Below the pieces are notes generated by a model. The model worked only from the letters and a program-made list of their open reading frames with translations. It made no database searches and had not been told where the DNA came from. From contig JAHHHM010000001.1 of assembly GCA_019359355.1 (NCBI GenBank), forward strand, positions 558,001 to 622,000: a DNA stretch of 64,000 nt. The letters run 5' to 3'. The stretch comes from Microcoleus vaginatus WJT46-NPBG5 (GTDB lineage Bacteria; Cyanobacteriota; Cyanobacteriia; Cyanobacteriales; Oscillatoriaceae). A program made the position numbers and the translations under genes. Below are positions 18,528-27,805 of this stretch, one piece after another. The first letter of the stretch is position 1, and every line of letters starts with the position of its first letter.

Positions 18528-19151
18528 AAATTTCTCCTGATAAAATTTTTTAAGTTTCAGCTTTATCTAGATTAACCTAATCACTACATTTTCGTGTCTT
18601 TCTTTGATTTCCTAGGCAAGTTAACCAAAGTTCTGTCTAAGCCCAAACATTTAAAATAAGGTGTAGCTGCTTTTATGAGGTAAAGGTCATTGCCCTTAGA
18701 GCTATTTCAGAGGTTGTTACAGCAAGCGTAAAAATAATCTACCTTTGCCGGCCTTTAATATTAGGTTAATCTAATCTTAAGAATAACCCAAAAAATTCAG
18801 CTTAATTTTAGCCGAAAGCCTTGAGAAACTCAGCAGATTTTAAGCTTTAACTCAAGAAACCGGCAACGCGCTCGTTCCGGGCAGAATCAAACCGTCTTTT
18901 AAAAGCTCAAGCTTGTTATCTAAATATTCCCGTCCATCTTATTCAACTAACATAGCTGCTGACTTTTTTGATAGCAACTTTGCCAGAGGAATCTTTAATT
19001 TCTAGGCAATTAACATGGGCATAGCGGATTCACATCCCCCGATAGATAGAAAGTTTTGATGGGTTCGAGCGTCAAAGCGTGCCGCTGAAAGATAAAATAA
19101 TTGAGCCAATTGCCTGAGATAGCATTCAGTTCCCTACTCACGAGACGCCTC
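18528..19151. other. Intergenic region between divergent genes
   Basis: A 624-base AT-rich region upstream of both the 82-aa gene and purC. No RNA gene or strong hairpin was recognised. Promoters for both neighbours must lie here. Confidence 0.4.
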
Positions 19152-19892
19152 ATGTCCGCCCATCAAAAACTTTACGAAGGCAAAGCCAAAATTCTCTACA
19201 CCACCGATGATCCAGAGATTTTGCTAGCCCACTTTAAGGATGATGCCACTGCATTTAATGCCCAAAAGCGGGGCAGCATCGCCGGCAAAGGTGAGATCAA
19301 CTGCACCATTTCCAGTCATTTATTGCGAGAAATGGAAGTTGCCGGCATCGCCACCCACTTCATCGACTCTCCAACCGGCAACCAAATGCGCGTCCGGCGC
19401 GTCCGAATTTTACCGTTAGAAGTCGTAGTGAGGAACATAGCAGCAGGAAGTTTGTGTAAACAAACCGGGTTGCCGGTGGGCACCCTCCTGAAACAACCAC
19501 TGGTGGAATTCTTCTATAAAAATGACGACTTGGGAGATCCGCTTTTAACCCGTGAACGGCTTTTCCTGCTGGAGTTAGCCACCCCAGAACAGGTAGAGCA
19601 ACTCAAAACCTTGGCATTACAGGTGAACGACATCCTCTCAGCCTTTTTCCAGCGATGCGGGATTACCCTAGTTGACTTTAAACTAGAGTTCGGTCTAGAT
19701 CGTGACGGAACCCTGCGACTGGCGGATGAAATTAGTCCTGATACGTGCCGACTGTGGAATAACTCAGATGACGATCCAGATCGGCGGGTGATGGATAAAG
19801 ACCGATTCCGCCGCGATCTGGGCAATGTAGAAGAAGCTTATCAGCAGGTTTTAGAGCGGGTGCTAGCTCAAACCAACCAACAATCAGAGTAA
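19152..19892 (+). CDS. purC: Phosphoribosylaminoimidazole-succinocarboxamide synthase
   Basis: The 246-aa protein starts at ATG 19152 (MSAHQKLYEGKAKILYTTDD); an in-frame TTG upstream adds 17 unconserved residues. PurC joins CAIR and aspartate using ATP to give SAICAR in purine synthesis. Landmarks are the ATP-binding KLYEGKAKILY, the KRGSIAGKGEINCTIS segment, RRVRILPLEVVVRNIAAGSL and the paired motifs VDFKLEFGLDRDGTLRLADE and ISPDTCRLWNN. Length is typical for bacteria. It lies just before the omp85-lpx cluster but is separated by 270 bases with a repeat-like element, so is probably transcribed separately. Confidence 0.97.
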   Translation: MSAHQKLYEGKAKILYTTDDPEILLAHFKDDATAFNAQKRGSIAGKGEINCTISSHLLREMEVAGIATHFIDSPTGNQMRVRRVRILPLEVVVRNIAAGSLCKQTGLPVGTLLKQPLVEFFYKNDDLGDPLLTRERLFLLELATPEQVEQLKTLALQVNDILSAFFQRCGITLVDFKLEFGLDRDGTLRLADEISPDTCRLWNNSDDDPDRRVMDKDRFRRDLGNVEEAYQQVLERVLAQTNQQSE

Positions 19893-19905
19893 ATAGTCAG
19901 GGTGC

Positions 19906-19968
19906 AGGGGCGGGTTCAGCAGTGTGGTGCGTTCTAGAAATAGACAATGTTGAGTCAAACCCGCCCGT
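19906..19968. repeat. Short inverted-repeat element, copy 1
   Basis: GGGCGGGTT (19908-19916) and AACCCGCCC (19958-19966) are exact inverted repeats about 40 bases apart. A related element lies at 24242-24310. It looks like a small non-autonomous palindromic insert. Confidence 0.5.
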
Positions 19969-20160
19969 AAAGGTTCTTGCCAAAAGCCCGTACAGTTGCC
20001 CTTTGTCACCGTTCAGTGACAGTTCTGGCGTGATATCCTTGGGGCTGCTGAAATTGGGTTTTCGAGGTCAAACTCGAAACATTTATGATATTTGTCGCTG
20101 AGCCGAAGTGTTTTCGCCTTCGGAGTTTGATCTCAAAGGTGTGTGGGAGTGGAAAAAAAC

Positions 20161-22617
20161 GTGAACAAAATGCGGATACCTCCGGTATGGGTGGCAATTG
20201 TGACGGCTTCAGCCACCCTGAGTTTATCGAACCCCGTTAGTGGGCAAACCATCAGCTTCACACAGTCTAATTCTGAACTGGCAGACTTAATGCCGGCACA
20301 GCCTGAAACTGGGGGGGCACTGGGCAACCCAGAAGGGATAGGTGATTTGTGGCAATTGATCGGCCAAGCAGAACCCCAGGACCCTAGTAGCCCAAGCGTT
20401 TCTGGAGAACTGACTGCGGCTGAGGTTCTTGAACCAGTTGCCGTATCAGCGCTAGAGTTGCCGGTTCAAAATACTCCCGACTCCGGAAAAGAAAACGTGC
20501 CGGCACAGGGGCACAAAAACACAGAACGGAGAATAAGCTCCCCATCCAGAATCCTTAATCTCTCGACCCCGCAGAGTACATGGGCGGCTATGTCCGCATT
20601 AGAGTCCATTGCCCAGACGCCCCCATCTCCTGAACCCGGGGCGGGTGAGGAAAACCCAGACGCTGCGCCAACTCTGCCGGCACCTGAGGAAACTGCGCCC
20701 ACGCCGACTCCCTCTGCACCTGAGGAAACTGCACCCACGCCAACTCCCTCTGCACCTGAGCAGACAGCCCCACCCGCGCCGGGACCCGTTCCAACACCCA
20801 CCAGTGATCGCTGCCCCGATCCCAACGCGCCGCAAGTGCTAGTCGCAGAGGTCGTCGTTAGCGGTGTGGAAGGAGAGCTGCAAGATAAAATTTACCAAGC
20901 CATTCGCACTCAGCCCGGTCGCACCACAAATCGATGCCAATTGCAAGAAGATGTGAACGCCATCTTTGCCACCGGCTTCTTCGGCGCAGTCGATTATCAG
21001 CCAGAGGATACCCCCTTAGGCGTGCGGGTGACCTTTGCGGTACAGCAGAACCCCGTATTGCGGAATGTGACGGTGAATGTTGTCCCTGTCGGCGAAGGCC
21101 AACAAGTAGTGCCCCAAAGCGTGATTGACACCATCTTTGGCGAGCAGTACGGCGAAATTCTCAACCTGCGCCGGTTTCAAGAAGGCGTCAAACAATTAAA
21201 TAAGTGGTATCAAGACAACGGCTACATCTTGGCTCAGGTCGTTAACGCCTCACAAGTCGATGCCCAAGGCACTGTCACCTTGCAAGTAGCCGAAGGGATC
21301 ATTGAAGATATCCAAGTCCGCTTCCTCACAGAAGAAGGCGAGACAACCGACGATAAAGGCAACCCCGTTGACGGACGTACCCGCGAATTCATCATCACGC
21401 GGGAAATGCAGCTCCAAGCAGGGGACGTGCTCAATCGAGATACCCTGGTTTCAGACTTGCAGCGAGTATTTGGTTTGGGCATCTTTGAAAAAGTCGAACC
21501 CTCACTAAATCCAGGCCAAGATCCGCGAAAAGTCTTGGTGGTTCTCGATATCACCGAAAGAAACACCGGCTCTGTCGCGGCGGGTGCTGGGATCAGTTCC
21601 GCCACAGGGCTATTTGGCACCCTCAGTTATCAAGAGCAAAACTTAGGGGGAAACAACCAAAAATTAGGTGCCCAGTTGCAAGTCGGTGAACGCGCGTTAC
21701 TCTTCGACGTAAACTTCACAGATCCCTGGATTGCCGGTGACCCTTACCGCACCTCTTATACCGTCAATGGCTTCAGACGCCGGTCCATTTCTTTGATCTA
21801 CACCGGCGGCGAAGACCAAGTCTATCTTCCCGATGGAGATCGCCCGCGTCTTCTGCGTTTGGGTGGCGGCGTCACCTTTAATCGCCCTCTAGGGCCAGAC
21901 CCCCTAAATGCCGATTGGCAGGCATCCTTGGGCTTGCAGTACCAACGAATTACCATCCGCAATTCCGATGGCGACATCAGCCCCGAAGATGAGCTGGGGA
22001 ATGACTTGAGCTTCAGTGGCGACGGCAAAGACGACCTGACAACATTGCAGTTTGGACTTGTGCGGGATCTGCGCGACGACCGCGCAAAACCCACCCGAGG
22101 GTCTGTTTTGCGTTTTGGAACGGAGCAGTCTGTGCCCATTGGTAAAGGCAGCATCTTACTCAATCGTCTACGGGGCAGCTATAGCTACTACATTCCCGTT
22201 AACTACGTTCGCTTTTCCGAAGGGCCACAGACATTAGCTTTTAATGTTCAAGCCGGCACAGTGGTTGGTGATCTGCCCCCCTACGAAGCGTTTGCTCTAG
22301 GTGGCAGTAACTCAGTGCGGGGTTATGACGAAGGCGACTTGGGTAGCGGTCGCAGTTTTATTCAAGCCACTGCCGAGTATCGCTTCCCAATTTTTGCGAT
22401 TGTAGGCGGGGCGCTGTTTGCCGATTTTGGCACCGACCTCGGCACAGGATCTTCTGTACCGGGCAACCCGGCAGGGGTACGAGACAAGCCAGGGAGTGGC
22501 TTTGGCTACGGTCTTGGTGTTCGCATCAATTCTCCTTTAGGCCCGATCCGCGTGGATTATGGCTTTAATGATGAAGGAGAGGGCCGCTTTCACTTTGGAA
22601 TTGGAGAAAGATTTTAA
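20161..22617 (+). CDS. omp85: Omp85/BamA-family outer membrane assembly protein
   Basis: From GTG 20161 (or ATG 20170) the protein opens with a signal peptide (MRIPPVWVAIVTASATLSLS...VSG). A long Pro-rich linker follows with repeats of PEETAPTPTPSA. POTRA domains come next, starting near VLVAEVVVSGVEGELQDKIY and continuing through DNGYILAQVVNASQVDAQG and AGDVLNRDTLVSDLQRVFG. The C-terminal barrel runs from about ITERNTGSVAAGAGISSATG to the last strand RFHFGIGERF, ending in aromatic Phe as Omp85 proteins do; it includes LGGSNSVRGYDEGDLGSGRS, the VRGY/F motif of the L6 loop. It should insert beta-barrels into the outer membrane. It heads the cluster with lpxC-fabZ-lpxA-lpxB. Confidence 0.95.
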   Translation: MNKMRIPPVWVAIVTASATLSLSNPVSGQTISFTQSNSELADLMPAQPETGGALGNPEGIGDLWQLIGQAEPQDPSSPSVSGELTAAEVLEPVAVSALELPVQNTPDSGKENVPAQGHKNTERRISSPSRILNLSTPQSTWAAMSALESIAQTPPSPEPGAGEENPDAAPTLPAPEETAPTPTPSAPEETAPTPTPSAPEQTAPPAPGPVPTPTSDRCPDPNAPQVLVAEVVVSGVEGELQDKIYQAIRTQPGRTTNRCQLQEDVNAIFATGFFGAVDYQPEDTPLGVRVTFAVQQNPVLRNVTVNVVPVGEGQQVVPQSVIDTIFGEQYGEILNLRRFQEGVKQLNKWYQDNGYILAQVVNASQVDAQGTVTLQVAEGIIEDIQVRFLTEEGETTDDKGNPVDGRTREFIITREMQLQAGDVLNRDTLVSDLQRVFGLGIFEKVEPSLNPGQDPRKVLVVLDITERNTGSVAAGAGISSATGLFGTLSYQEQNLGGNNQKLGAQLQVGERALLFDVNFTDPWIAGDPYRTSYTVNGFRRRSISLIYTGGEDQVYLPDGDRPRLLRLGGGVTFNRPLGPDPLNADWQASLGLQYQRITIRNSDGDISPEDELGNDLSFSGDGKDDLTTLQFGLVRDLRDDRAKPTRGSVLRFGTEQSVPIGKGSILLNRLRGSYSYYIPVNYVRFSEGPQTLAFNVQAGTVVGDLPPYEAFALGGSNSVRGYDEGDLGSGRSFIQATAEYRFPIFAIVGGALFADFGTDLGTGSSVPGNPAGVRDKPGSGFGYGLGVRINSPLGPIRVDYGFNDEGEGRFHFGIGERF

Positions 22618-22656
22618 GGTCTCCAGTGAGAAGTCAAAAATGAGATGTCGTGAAGC

Positions 22657-23532
22657 ATGAGTATTTCTTTAACTGAGAACTCAGAAATGGGGACTGGGCA
22701 CTCCATTCAGGCACCGTTTGATCTGTCGGGTGTAGGACTGCACACCGGCACTCAAACTCAAGTCAGAGTCCTGCCGGCTTCACGCCATGAAGGGCGCTAT
22801 TTTGTGCGGGTGGATCTGGCCGGCTCTCCTGTCATCCCCGCCCGCGTCGAGTTTGTGCGCCAAACTACCCTTTCTACAGAACTTGGCAATGAAGACGCCT
22901 GTGTGCGAACGGTCGAACACCTGTTAGCCGCTTTGGCGGCACAAGGAGTTGATAGCGCCAGAATCGAGATCAATGGCCCAGAAGTGCCGCTGCTAGATGG
23001 CTCAGCTCATCCGTGGGTAGAGGCGATCAATTCTGTGGGGGTTGTGGGAGAAAATGACCCAACCTTTATTTCTAACGCCCCAATCCTGCAAGAGCCGGTT
23101 TGGGTGCATCAAGGAGATGCCTTTGTCGCAGCGCTGCCGGCCCCGCAAACGCGCTTCACCTACGGCATAGACTTTGATTTGCCGGCAATTGGTCAGCAGT
23201 GGTATAGCTGGACACCGGCAACCGAGCGCTTCGCCACCGAAATCGCGCCGGCTCGAACCTTTGGCTTTGCCGCCCAAATCGAGCATCTGCGTTCACAGGG
23301 TTTAATTAAAGGCGGGAGCTTAGATAATGCCCTTGTCTGCGACGTCAGCGGGTGGCTAAATCCACCACTAAGATTTGCAAATGAACCAGTGCGTCATAAA
23401 ATCTTAGACTTAGTAGGAGATATCAGCTTGTTGGGAGCTTTTCCCTCAGCTCACTTTTTAGCCTACAAAGCAAGTCACAAATTGCACATACAGCTTGCCC
23501 GGTTGCTGGCTCAGTCGCATTCGGGATTTTAG
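22657..23532 (+). CDS. lpxC: UDP-3-O-acyl-N-acetylglucosamine deacetylase
   Basis: The 291-aa zinc amidase catalyses the committed deacetylation in lipid A synthesis. Family motifs are seen in order: [11 protein letters not shown] near the start, [17 protein letters not shown] with the zinc-ligand His, [38 protein letters not shown] with the family Phe, and [16 protein letters not shown] with the second His and Asp. It begins 39 bases after omp85 and ends with a TAG stop at normal length, so amber is a true stop codon in this genome. Cyanobacterial lipid A is simplified, but the early Lpx steps are retained. Confidence 0.97.
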   Translation: MSISLTENSEMGTGHSIQAPFDLSGVGLHTGTQTQVRVLPASRHEGRYFVRVDLAGSPVIPARVEFVRQTTLSTELGNEDACVRTVEHLLAALAAQGVDSARIEINGPEVPLLDGSAHPWVEAINSVGVVGENDPTFISNAPILQEPVWVHQGDAFVAALPAPQTRFTYGIDFDLPAIGQQWYSWTPATERFATEIAPARTFGFAAQIEHLRSQGLIKGGSLDNALVCDVSGWLNPPLRFANEPVRHKILDLVGDISLLGAFPSAHFLAYKASHKLHIQLARLLAQSHSGF

Positions 23533-23557
23533 ATATGGTAATGTCCAGATTCATCCC

Positions 23558-23590
23558 CAATCTAAAATCTACAATCTAAAATCCAAAATC
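23558..23590 (+). repeat. Short tandem repeat of the AATCTAAA type
   Basis: Heptamer-like units (CAATCTAAAATCTACAATC and continuation) lie between lpxC and fabZ. Related stretches occur at 41026-41047, about 49465-49530 and 59105-59190, always between genes. This matches the STRR sequences known from filamentous cyanobacteria. Confidence 0.7.
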
Positions 23591-23601
23591 AATATCTACT
23601 C

Positions 23602-24144
23602 ATGTCCACCCTGACTGATCTTAATTCCAATCACTCCTCTGCCCCTGATTCGGCTCAGCATGAACCGGCCAGCGAGGCTGCACAGAGCGTTTCGGTGCCG
23701 GCATCACCCAAAACTGTGTTCAACATTGAAGAAATTCATAAACTTCTCCCCCACCGCTATCCTTTTTCCCTGGTGGATCGGATTATTGACTATGTCCCGG
23801 AAAAAATGGCTGTCGGGATTAAAAACGTCAGCATCAACGAACCCCATTTTCAGGGACATTTCCCAGGCCGTCCGATCATGCCAGGAGTGCTGATTGTGGA
23901 AGCAATGGCACAAGTTGGCGGGGTTGTGATGACGCAACTGCCCAATCTGCCACCCGGATTGTTTATGTTTGCCGGCATTGATAAAGTCAGGTTCCGCAGA
24001 CCTGTCGTACCCGGAGATCAGCTGGTGATGACAGTAGAACTGATCTGCGTCAAAGGCCGCCGGTTCGCTAAAATGCAGGGCCGTGCTGAAGTAGATGGCC
24101 AGCGGGTTACAGAAGGCGAACTATTGTTCTCCCTGGTGGACTGA
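23602..24144 (+). CDS. fabZ: 3-hydroxyacyl-ACP dehydratase FabZ
   Basis: The 180-aa protein has a variable Ser/Ala-rich leader of about 40 residues, then the FabZ hot-dog domain. Motifs are [17 protein letters not shown], with the catalytic His of PHRYPF, and [20 protein letters not shown], with the catalytic Glu in LIVEAMAQ. It dehydrates 3-hydroxyacyl-ACP in fatty acid synthesis, and the same acyl-ACP pool feeds LpxA next door. It is 69 bases after lpxC. The leader is longer than usual, and a later start is possible, but no Met occurs before the domain. Confidence 0.97.
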   Translation: MSTLTDLNSNHSSAPDSAQHEPASEAAQSVSVPASPKTVFNIEEIHKLLPHRYPFSLVDRIIDYVPEKMAVGIKNVSINEPHFQGHFPGRPIMPGVLIVEAMAQVGGVVMTQLPNLPPGLFMFAGIDKVRFRRPVVPGDQLVMTVELICVKGRRFAKMQGRAEVDGQRVTEGELLFSLVD

Positions 24145-24241
24145 AAACACTGTTAATTGATCGGTCGTCAGTGGTAAGGGAAAAGTGAGGCTGCCTTCGT
24201 TGGCGCAACTCACTCATCGCTTCTAAAGACAACTGACCACT

Positions 24242-24310
24242 GTACGGGCGGGCGCAAGCAGACAATTTTTGCTTAATTCCAGACAACGTATAAACAAACC
24301 CCGCCCCTAC
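24242..24310. repeat. Short inverted-repeat element, copy 2
   Basis: GTACGGGCGGG (24242-24252) pairs with CCCGCCCCTAC (24300-24310) at 10 of 11 positions. The arms match those of the element at 19906-19968. It lies between fabZ and lpxA. Confidence 0.5.
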
Positions 24311-24333
24311 CAACTGACAACTGACAACTGACA
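24311..24333 (+). repeat. CAACTGA tandem repeat before lpxA
   Basis: Three and a half direct units of CAACTGA end just before the lpxA ATG. The same short array lies before sqdX (43048-43066), and related degenerate units are at about 39468-39500. Confidence 0.75.
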
Positions 24334-24334
24334 A

Positions 24335-25150
24335 ATGAAGACTTTAATTCATCCCACCGCTGTCATTCATCCCGGCGCTCAACTGCACCCGACAGTGCAG
24401 GTGGGACCTTACGCAGTCATTGGGGATCTCGTAAAAGTTGGCCCGGAAACGACGATTGGTGCCCATGTCGTCATTGAAGGGAAAACGGAAATTGGTGCTC
24501 GCAATCAAATTTTTCCAGGTGCCGCTATCGGGTTGGAACCTCAGGATCTTAAATATGATGGGTCCTTGAGTTGCGTAAAAATCGGAGACGACAACCGGCT
24601 GCGTGAGTATGTGACAGTTAACCGCGCCACGGGTGCCGGTGAAACGACGACGATTGGCAATAACAACCTGCTCATGGCTTACGTTCATGTGGCCCACAAC
24701 TGTGAGATCGAAAACGGGGTCGTAATTGCCAATGCGGTGTCCCTAGCAGGCCATGTCCATATTGAATCTCGCGCTACGATTGGGGGCGTTGGAGGTATTC
24801 ATCAGTTTGTCCATATCGGGCGATTGTCGATGATCGGAGGTGTGGCCCGGATTGTTCAGGATGTGCCGCCTTATATGCTCATTGAGGGCAACCCATCACG
24901 GGTGCGAACGCTGAACTCGCTTGGCCTGAAGCGGGCCGGTTTGACGGAAACTGATCGCAGTTATCTTAAGAAAGCATTCCGAATTATTTACCGTTCTGGA
25001 CTGACACTAAACGAAGCCCTAGAACAGCTAGATTTATTCCCCGAAAACGAATACGTGCAACATTTGCGCCGGTTCCTGCAACTTTCTCAAATGAAAGGCC
25101 GGCGCGGGCCAATGCCGGGCCGGCGTCTTCACATGAGAGGTGAGGAGTGA
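24335..25150 (+). CDS. lpxA: UDP-N-acetylglucosamine acyltransferase
   Basis: The 271-aa protein transfers a 3-hydroxyacyl chain from ACP to UDP-GlcNAc, the first lipid A step. The N-terminal two-thirds is a left-handed beta helix of hexapeptide repeats (IHPTAVIHPGAQLHPTVQVG and onward), with the catalytic His in NNLLMAYVHVAHNCEIEN and the G(G)VGGIHQFVHIGRLSMIGG segment. A helical C-terminal domain follows (LKRAGLTETDRSYLKKAFRI). Its stop overlaps the lpxB start, which indicates coupled translation. It has a slightly long basic tail (MKGRRGPMPGRRLHMRGEE). Confidence 0.97.
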   Translation: MKTLIHPTAVIHPGAQLHPTVQVGPYAVIGDLVKVGPETTIGAHVVIEGKTEIGARNQIFPGAAIGLEPQDLKYDGSLSCVKIGDDNRLREYVTVNRATGAGETTTIGNNNLLMAYVHVAHNCEIENGVVIANAVSLAGHVHIESRATIGGVGGIHQFVHIGRLSMIGGVARIVQDVPPYMLIEGNPSRVRTLNSLGLKRAGLTETDRSYLKKAFRIIYRSGLTLNEALEQLDLFPENEYVQHLRRFLQLSQMKGRRGPMPGRRLHMRGEE

Positions 25151-26400
25151 GGAATGCCAAAACAGAGGGGCAGATGGGCGAAGCATCATCGGAAAATATC
25201 GTATTGAATTTGCCCCTACCTCCGAAGACTCTCTCACCGTTGCGAATTTTTATCAGCACCGGCGAGGTGTCGGGTGATTTGCAAGGGTCTTTGCTAATAG
25301 AGGCTTTGCACCGGCAAGCGAATGCGACAGGCATCAAATTAGAAATTGTGGCGCTGGGGGGGGAGCGCATGGCACAGGCCGGCGCAACGCTGTTAGGCAA
25401 TACTAGCGCCATCGGTTCTGTCGGGCTTTTGGAATCTTTACCCTACATTTTGCCTACCCTTCAAGTTCAGCGTCGCGCGAAGCGATACCTGCGGGAAAAT
25501 CCCCCCGATTTAGTCGTACTGATTGACTATATGGGTCCTAATCTGGCCATCGGCAGCTATGTAAAACAGCATTTACCGACTGTGCCGGTGGTGTATTACA
25601 TTGCGCCGCAGATGTGGGTTTGGTCGCCTTTCCCGCGCTATACCGAGCAAATTGTCAGTGTCACAGACCGGCTGCTGGCGATTTTTCCAGAGGAGGCACG
25701 TTATTTTCAACAGCAAGGGGCAAAGGTAACCTGGGTGGGTCATCCGTTGGTTGATCGCTTACAGACATTTCCTTTGCGTGAACAAGCCAGGGCTAATTTG
25801 GGGGTTGACAAAGAAGCGATTGCGATTGCTCTATTGCCGGCATCTCGTCAGCAAGAGGTGCGTTACCTATTGCCGGCAATCTGTGAAGCAGCCCAGCAAA
25901 TTCAGGAGAAATTGCCGCAAGCTCATTTCTGGATTCCCCTGTCTCTGGAGAAGTTCAGACGCCCCATAGAACAAGCGATTGAGCATTACGGGTTACGGGC
26001 GACTTTAGTTACCAGTCAGTCTCAGGACGTGCTGGCAGCGGCGGATCTAGCGATCGCTAAATCGGGTACGGTTAATTTAGAAATTGCTTTATTAAATGTG
26101 CCGTTGGTGGTGCTTTACCGAGTCCATCCCTTCACCTACTGGGTTGCCCGCCGACTATTCAATTTTTCGATTCCCTTTATGTCACCGCCTAATTTGGTGC
26201 AAATGCAACCAATTGTCCCAGAGTTGCTGCAAGAGCAAGCAACACCGGCAAACATTGTCAGGGAAGCTTTAGAACTTTTACTGGATGAAGGCCGGCGTCA
26301 GCAAACTCTGAAAGCCTACCAGGAAATGCGCTCCAACCTGGGAGACGTGGGAGTGTGCGATCGCGCAGCTCAATCTATTCTGCAGATGCTCTCAAAATAA
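25147..26400 (+). CDS. lpxB: Lipid-A-disaccharide synthase
   Basis: The 417-aa glycosyltransferase joins UDP-2,3-diacylglucosamine and lipid X. It starts with GTG at 25147, overlapping the lpxA stop (GTGA); ATG 25174 is an alternative. The conserved domain opens at LRIFISTGEVSGDLQGSLLI and continues with PDLVVLIDYMGPNLAIGSYV, YYIAPQMWVWSPFP, VTWVGHPLVDRLQ and the late motif ADLAIAKSGTVNLEIALLNV. All family blocks are present. It completes the Omp85-lpx operon; lpxD, which LpxB's pathway also needs, is not in the window. Confidence 0.97.
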   Translation: MRNAKTEGQMGEASSENIVLNLPLPPKTLSPLRIFISTGEVSGDLQGSLLIEALHRQANATGIKLEIVALGGERMAQAGATLLGNTSAIGSVGLLESLPYILPTLQVQRRAKRYLRENPPDLVVLIDYMGPNLAIGSYVKQHLPTVPVVYYIAPQMWVWSPFPRYTEQIVSVTDRLLAIFPEEARYFQQQGAKVTWVGHPLVDRLQTFPLREQARANLGVDKEAIAIALLPASRQQEVRYLLPAICEAAQQIQEKLPQAHFWIPLSLEKFRRPIEQAIEHYGLRATLVTSQSQDVLAAADLAIAKSGTVNLEIALLNVPLVVLYRVHPFTYWVARRLFNFSIPFMSPPNLVQMQPIVPELLQEQATPANIVREALELLLDEGRRQQTLKAYQEMRSNLGDVGVCDRAAQSILQMLSK

Positions 26401-26461
26401 AAGAATTCTTAACTTTTCAAATTGATTTTTTAACTTTTAATGGGAAGCAACCCCGTCTGCA

Positions 26462-27805
26462 TTGTCACGGCTAATCTTCAATGTGACCAAAATTTTAAAG
26501 CCCAAGTCTCAATACCATTCTGATCGGCGACCCCTTGCAGTCGATTTATTTGCAGGTGCCGGTGGGTTTTCCCTAGCGGTTGAGCAAGCCGGCTTTGATG
26601 TCCTAACAGCAGTAGAGGTTGACTCGGTTCACGCAGCAGTTTATACGTTCAATTTCCCGTACACAGAGGTTCTGTGCGCTAATATCTCCACTCTGTCGAG
26701 TCTAGTGATTGCAGATAGCGCAGCGCAAAGTTGGGCGTCATTGCCGGTTGCGGAAAATCAGCGGCAGTCATCGGCTTGGGATGGTGAGATTGATTTGGTA
26801 ATTGGCGGGCCACCTTCTCAAGGGTTCGCCATTATGGGCAAAGGGGTTATTGAGGATGAGCGGAATGATTTCGTGTTTGAGTTCGCACGGGTGGTGTGCG
26901 AATTGCAACCGCGATATTTCATTATGGAGAATGTACCGAGTCTGGTAACAGACCAATACACAGATTTTTTAGAACGGCTGATTTCGCAGTTGGAAGCAGC
27001 GGGATATAAAATTACGCTGCCGATGCAAGTCTTGAATGCAGCGGATTTTGGCGTCCCGCAAGACCGGCAGCGGATGTTTTTGCTGGGGTCTCGTTGCGGT
27101 CAAGTTCTGTTACCTTATCCAGAACCCCTTATAGATCGTAAGGTGACGGTAAGGGATGCGATCGCAGATTTACCAGATGTGGATGAGTTTCCTGAATTGC
27201 TAGATACCGACGAGTTGCTGCTATCGGAGGCGCAACTGAAGGCTTTGGAAGATGGGGCAAGTGAGTATGTGCAATCCCTGCGGGAGTTGGTTCGCGATCA
27301 GGAAGATTGCGCTTATCACCGGCGATGGAACCGGCAGCTTTTAACCGGCTGCCTACGAACCGCACACACTGCTGATTGTGTACGGCGATTTCAGGAAACG
27401 CTGATGGGGAAGGTGGAAAATAACAGCCGGTTGCGTCGCTTAGATATGGACGGACTGTGTAGCCCTTTGCGTGCCGGTACCGGCAGAGAAGGAGGCCGGC
27501 ATACGTCCCCGCGTCCAATCCATCCTTTGCACCCCAGAGTGATTACTGTGCGCGAGGCGGCGCGGTTACATTCATTTCCAGATTGGTTTCGTTTCCACAC
27601 CACGAAGTGGCATGGGTTTCGGCAGGTGGGTAACGCGCTGCCACCCCTGTTAGGACGTGCCGTTGCCGGTGAAGTGATTAAGGCGCTGGAAGTTAAGCCC
27701 CAGGTTTCAGATGTGCCGGTTGATTTGGGAAACCCAGATTTGCTAAGGATGAGTCCGTCCCTAGCCAATTACTATTGGGAAGCCCATTTGCTGAAGACGA
27801 TGTGA
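26462..27805 (+). CDS. C5-cytosine DNA methyltransferase homologue with Ser at the catalytic Cys
   Basis: The 447-aa protein has all usual motifs of a C5-cytosine methyltransferase: motif I DLFAGAGGFSLAVEQAGFDV (SAM binding, residues 28-47), motif VI ENVPSL (156-161), motif VIII QDRQRMF (200-206) and the C-terminal GFRQVGNALPP (about 385). Motif IV reads GGPPSQGFA: the nucleophilic Cys is Ser119 (codon TCT, 26816-26818). That residue forms the covalent bond to cytosine, so normal catalysis is not expected. A long target-recognition region lies between. It begins at TTG 26462, 62 bases after lpxB, and no restriction partner is adjacent. The frame is intact, which suggests selection for a non-catalytic role, a very recent mutation, or a sequencing error. 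Confidence 0.9.
   Translation: MSRLIFNVTKILKPKSQYHSDRRPLAVDLFAGAGGFSLAVEQAGFDVLTAVEVDSVHAAVYTFNFPYTEVLCANISTLSSLVIADSAAQSWASLPVAENQRQSSAWDGEIDLVIGGPPSQGFAIMGKGVIEDERNDFVFEFARVVCELQPRYFIMENVPSLVTDQYTDFLERLISQLEAAGYKITLPMQVLNAADFGVPQDRQRMFLLGSRCGQVLLPYPEPLIDRKVTVRDAIADLPDVDEFPELLDTDELLLSEAQLKALEDGASEYVQSLRELVRDQEDCAYHRRWNRQLLTGCLRTAHTADCVRRFQETLMGKVENNSRLRRLDMDGLCSPLRAGTGREGGRHTSPRPIHPLHPRVITVREAARLHSFPDWFRFHTTKWHGFRQVGNALPPLLGRAVAGEVIKALEVKPQVSDVPVDLGNPDLLRMSPSLANYYWEAHLLKTM

Noticed and set aside
19061-19085. TTCGAGCG-like segment resembling a tRNA T-loop
   Set aside because: No acceptor or anticodon stem could be formed around it.
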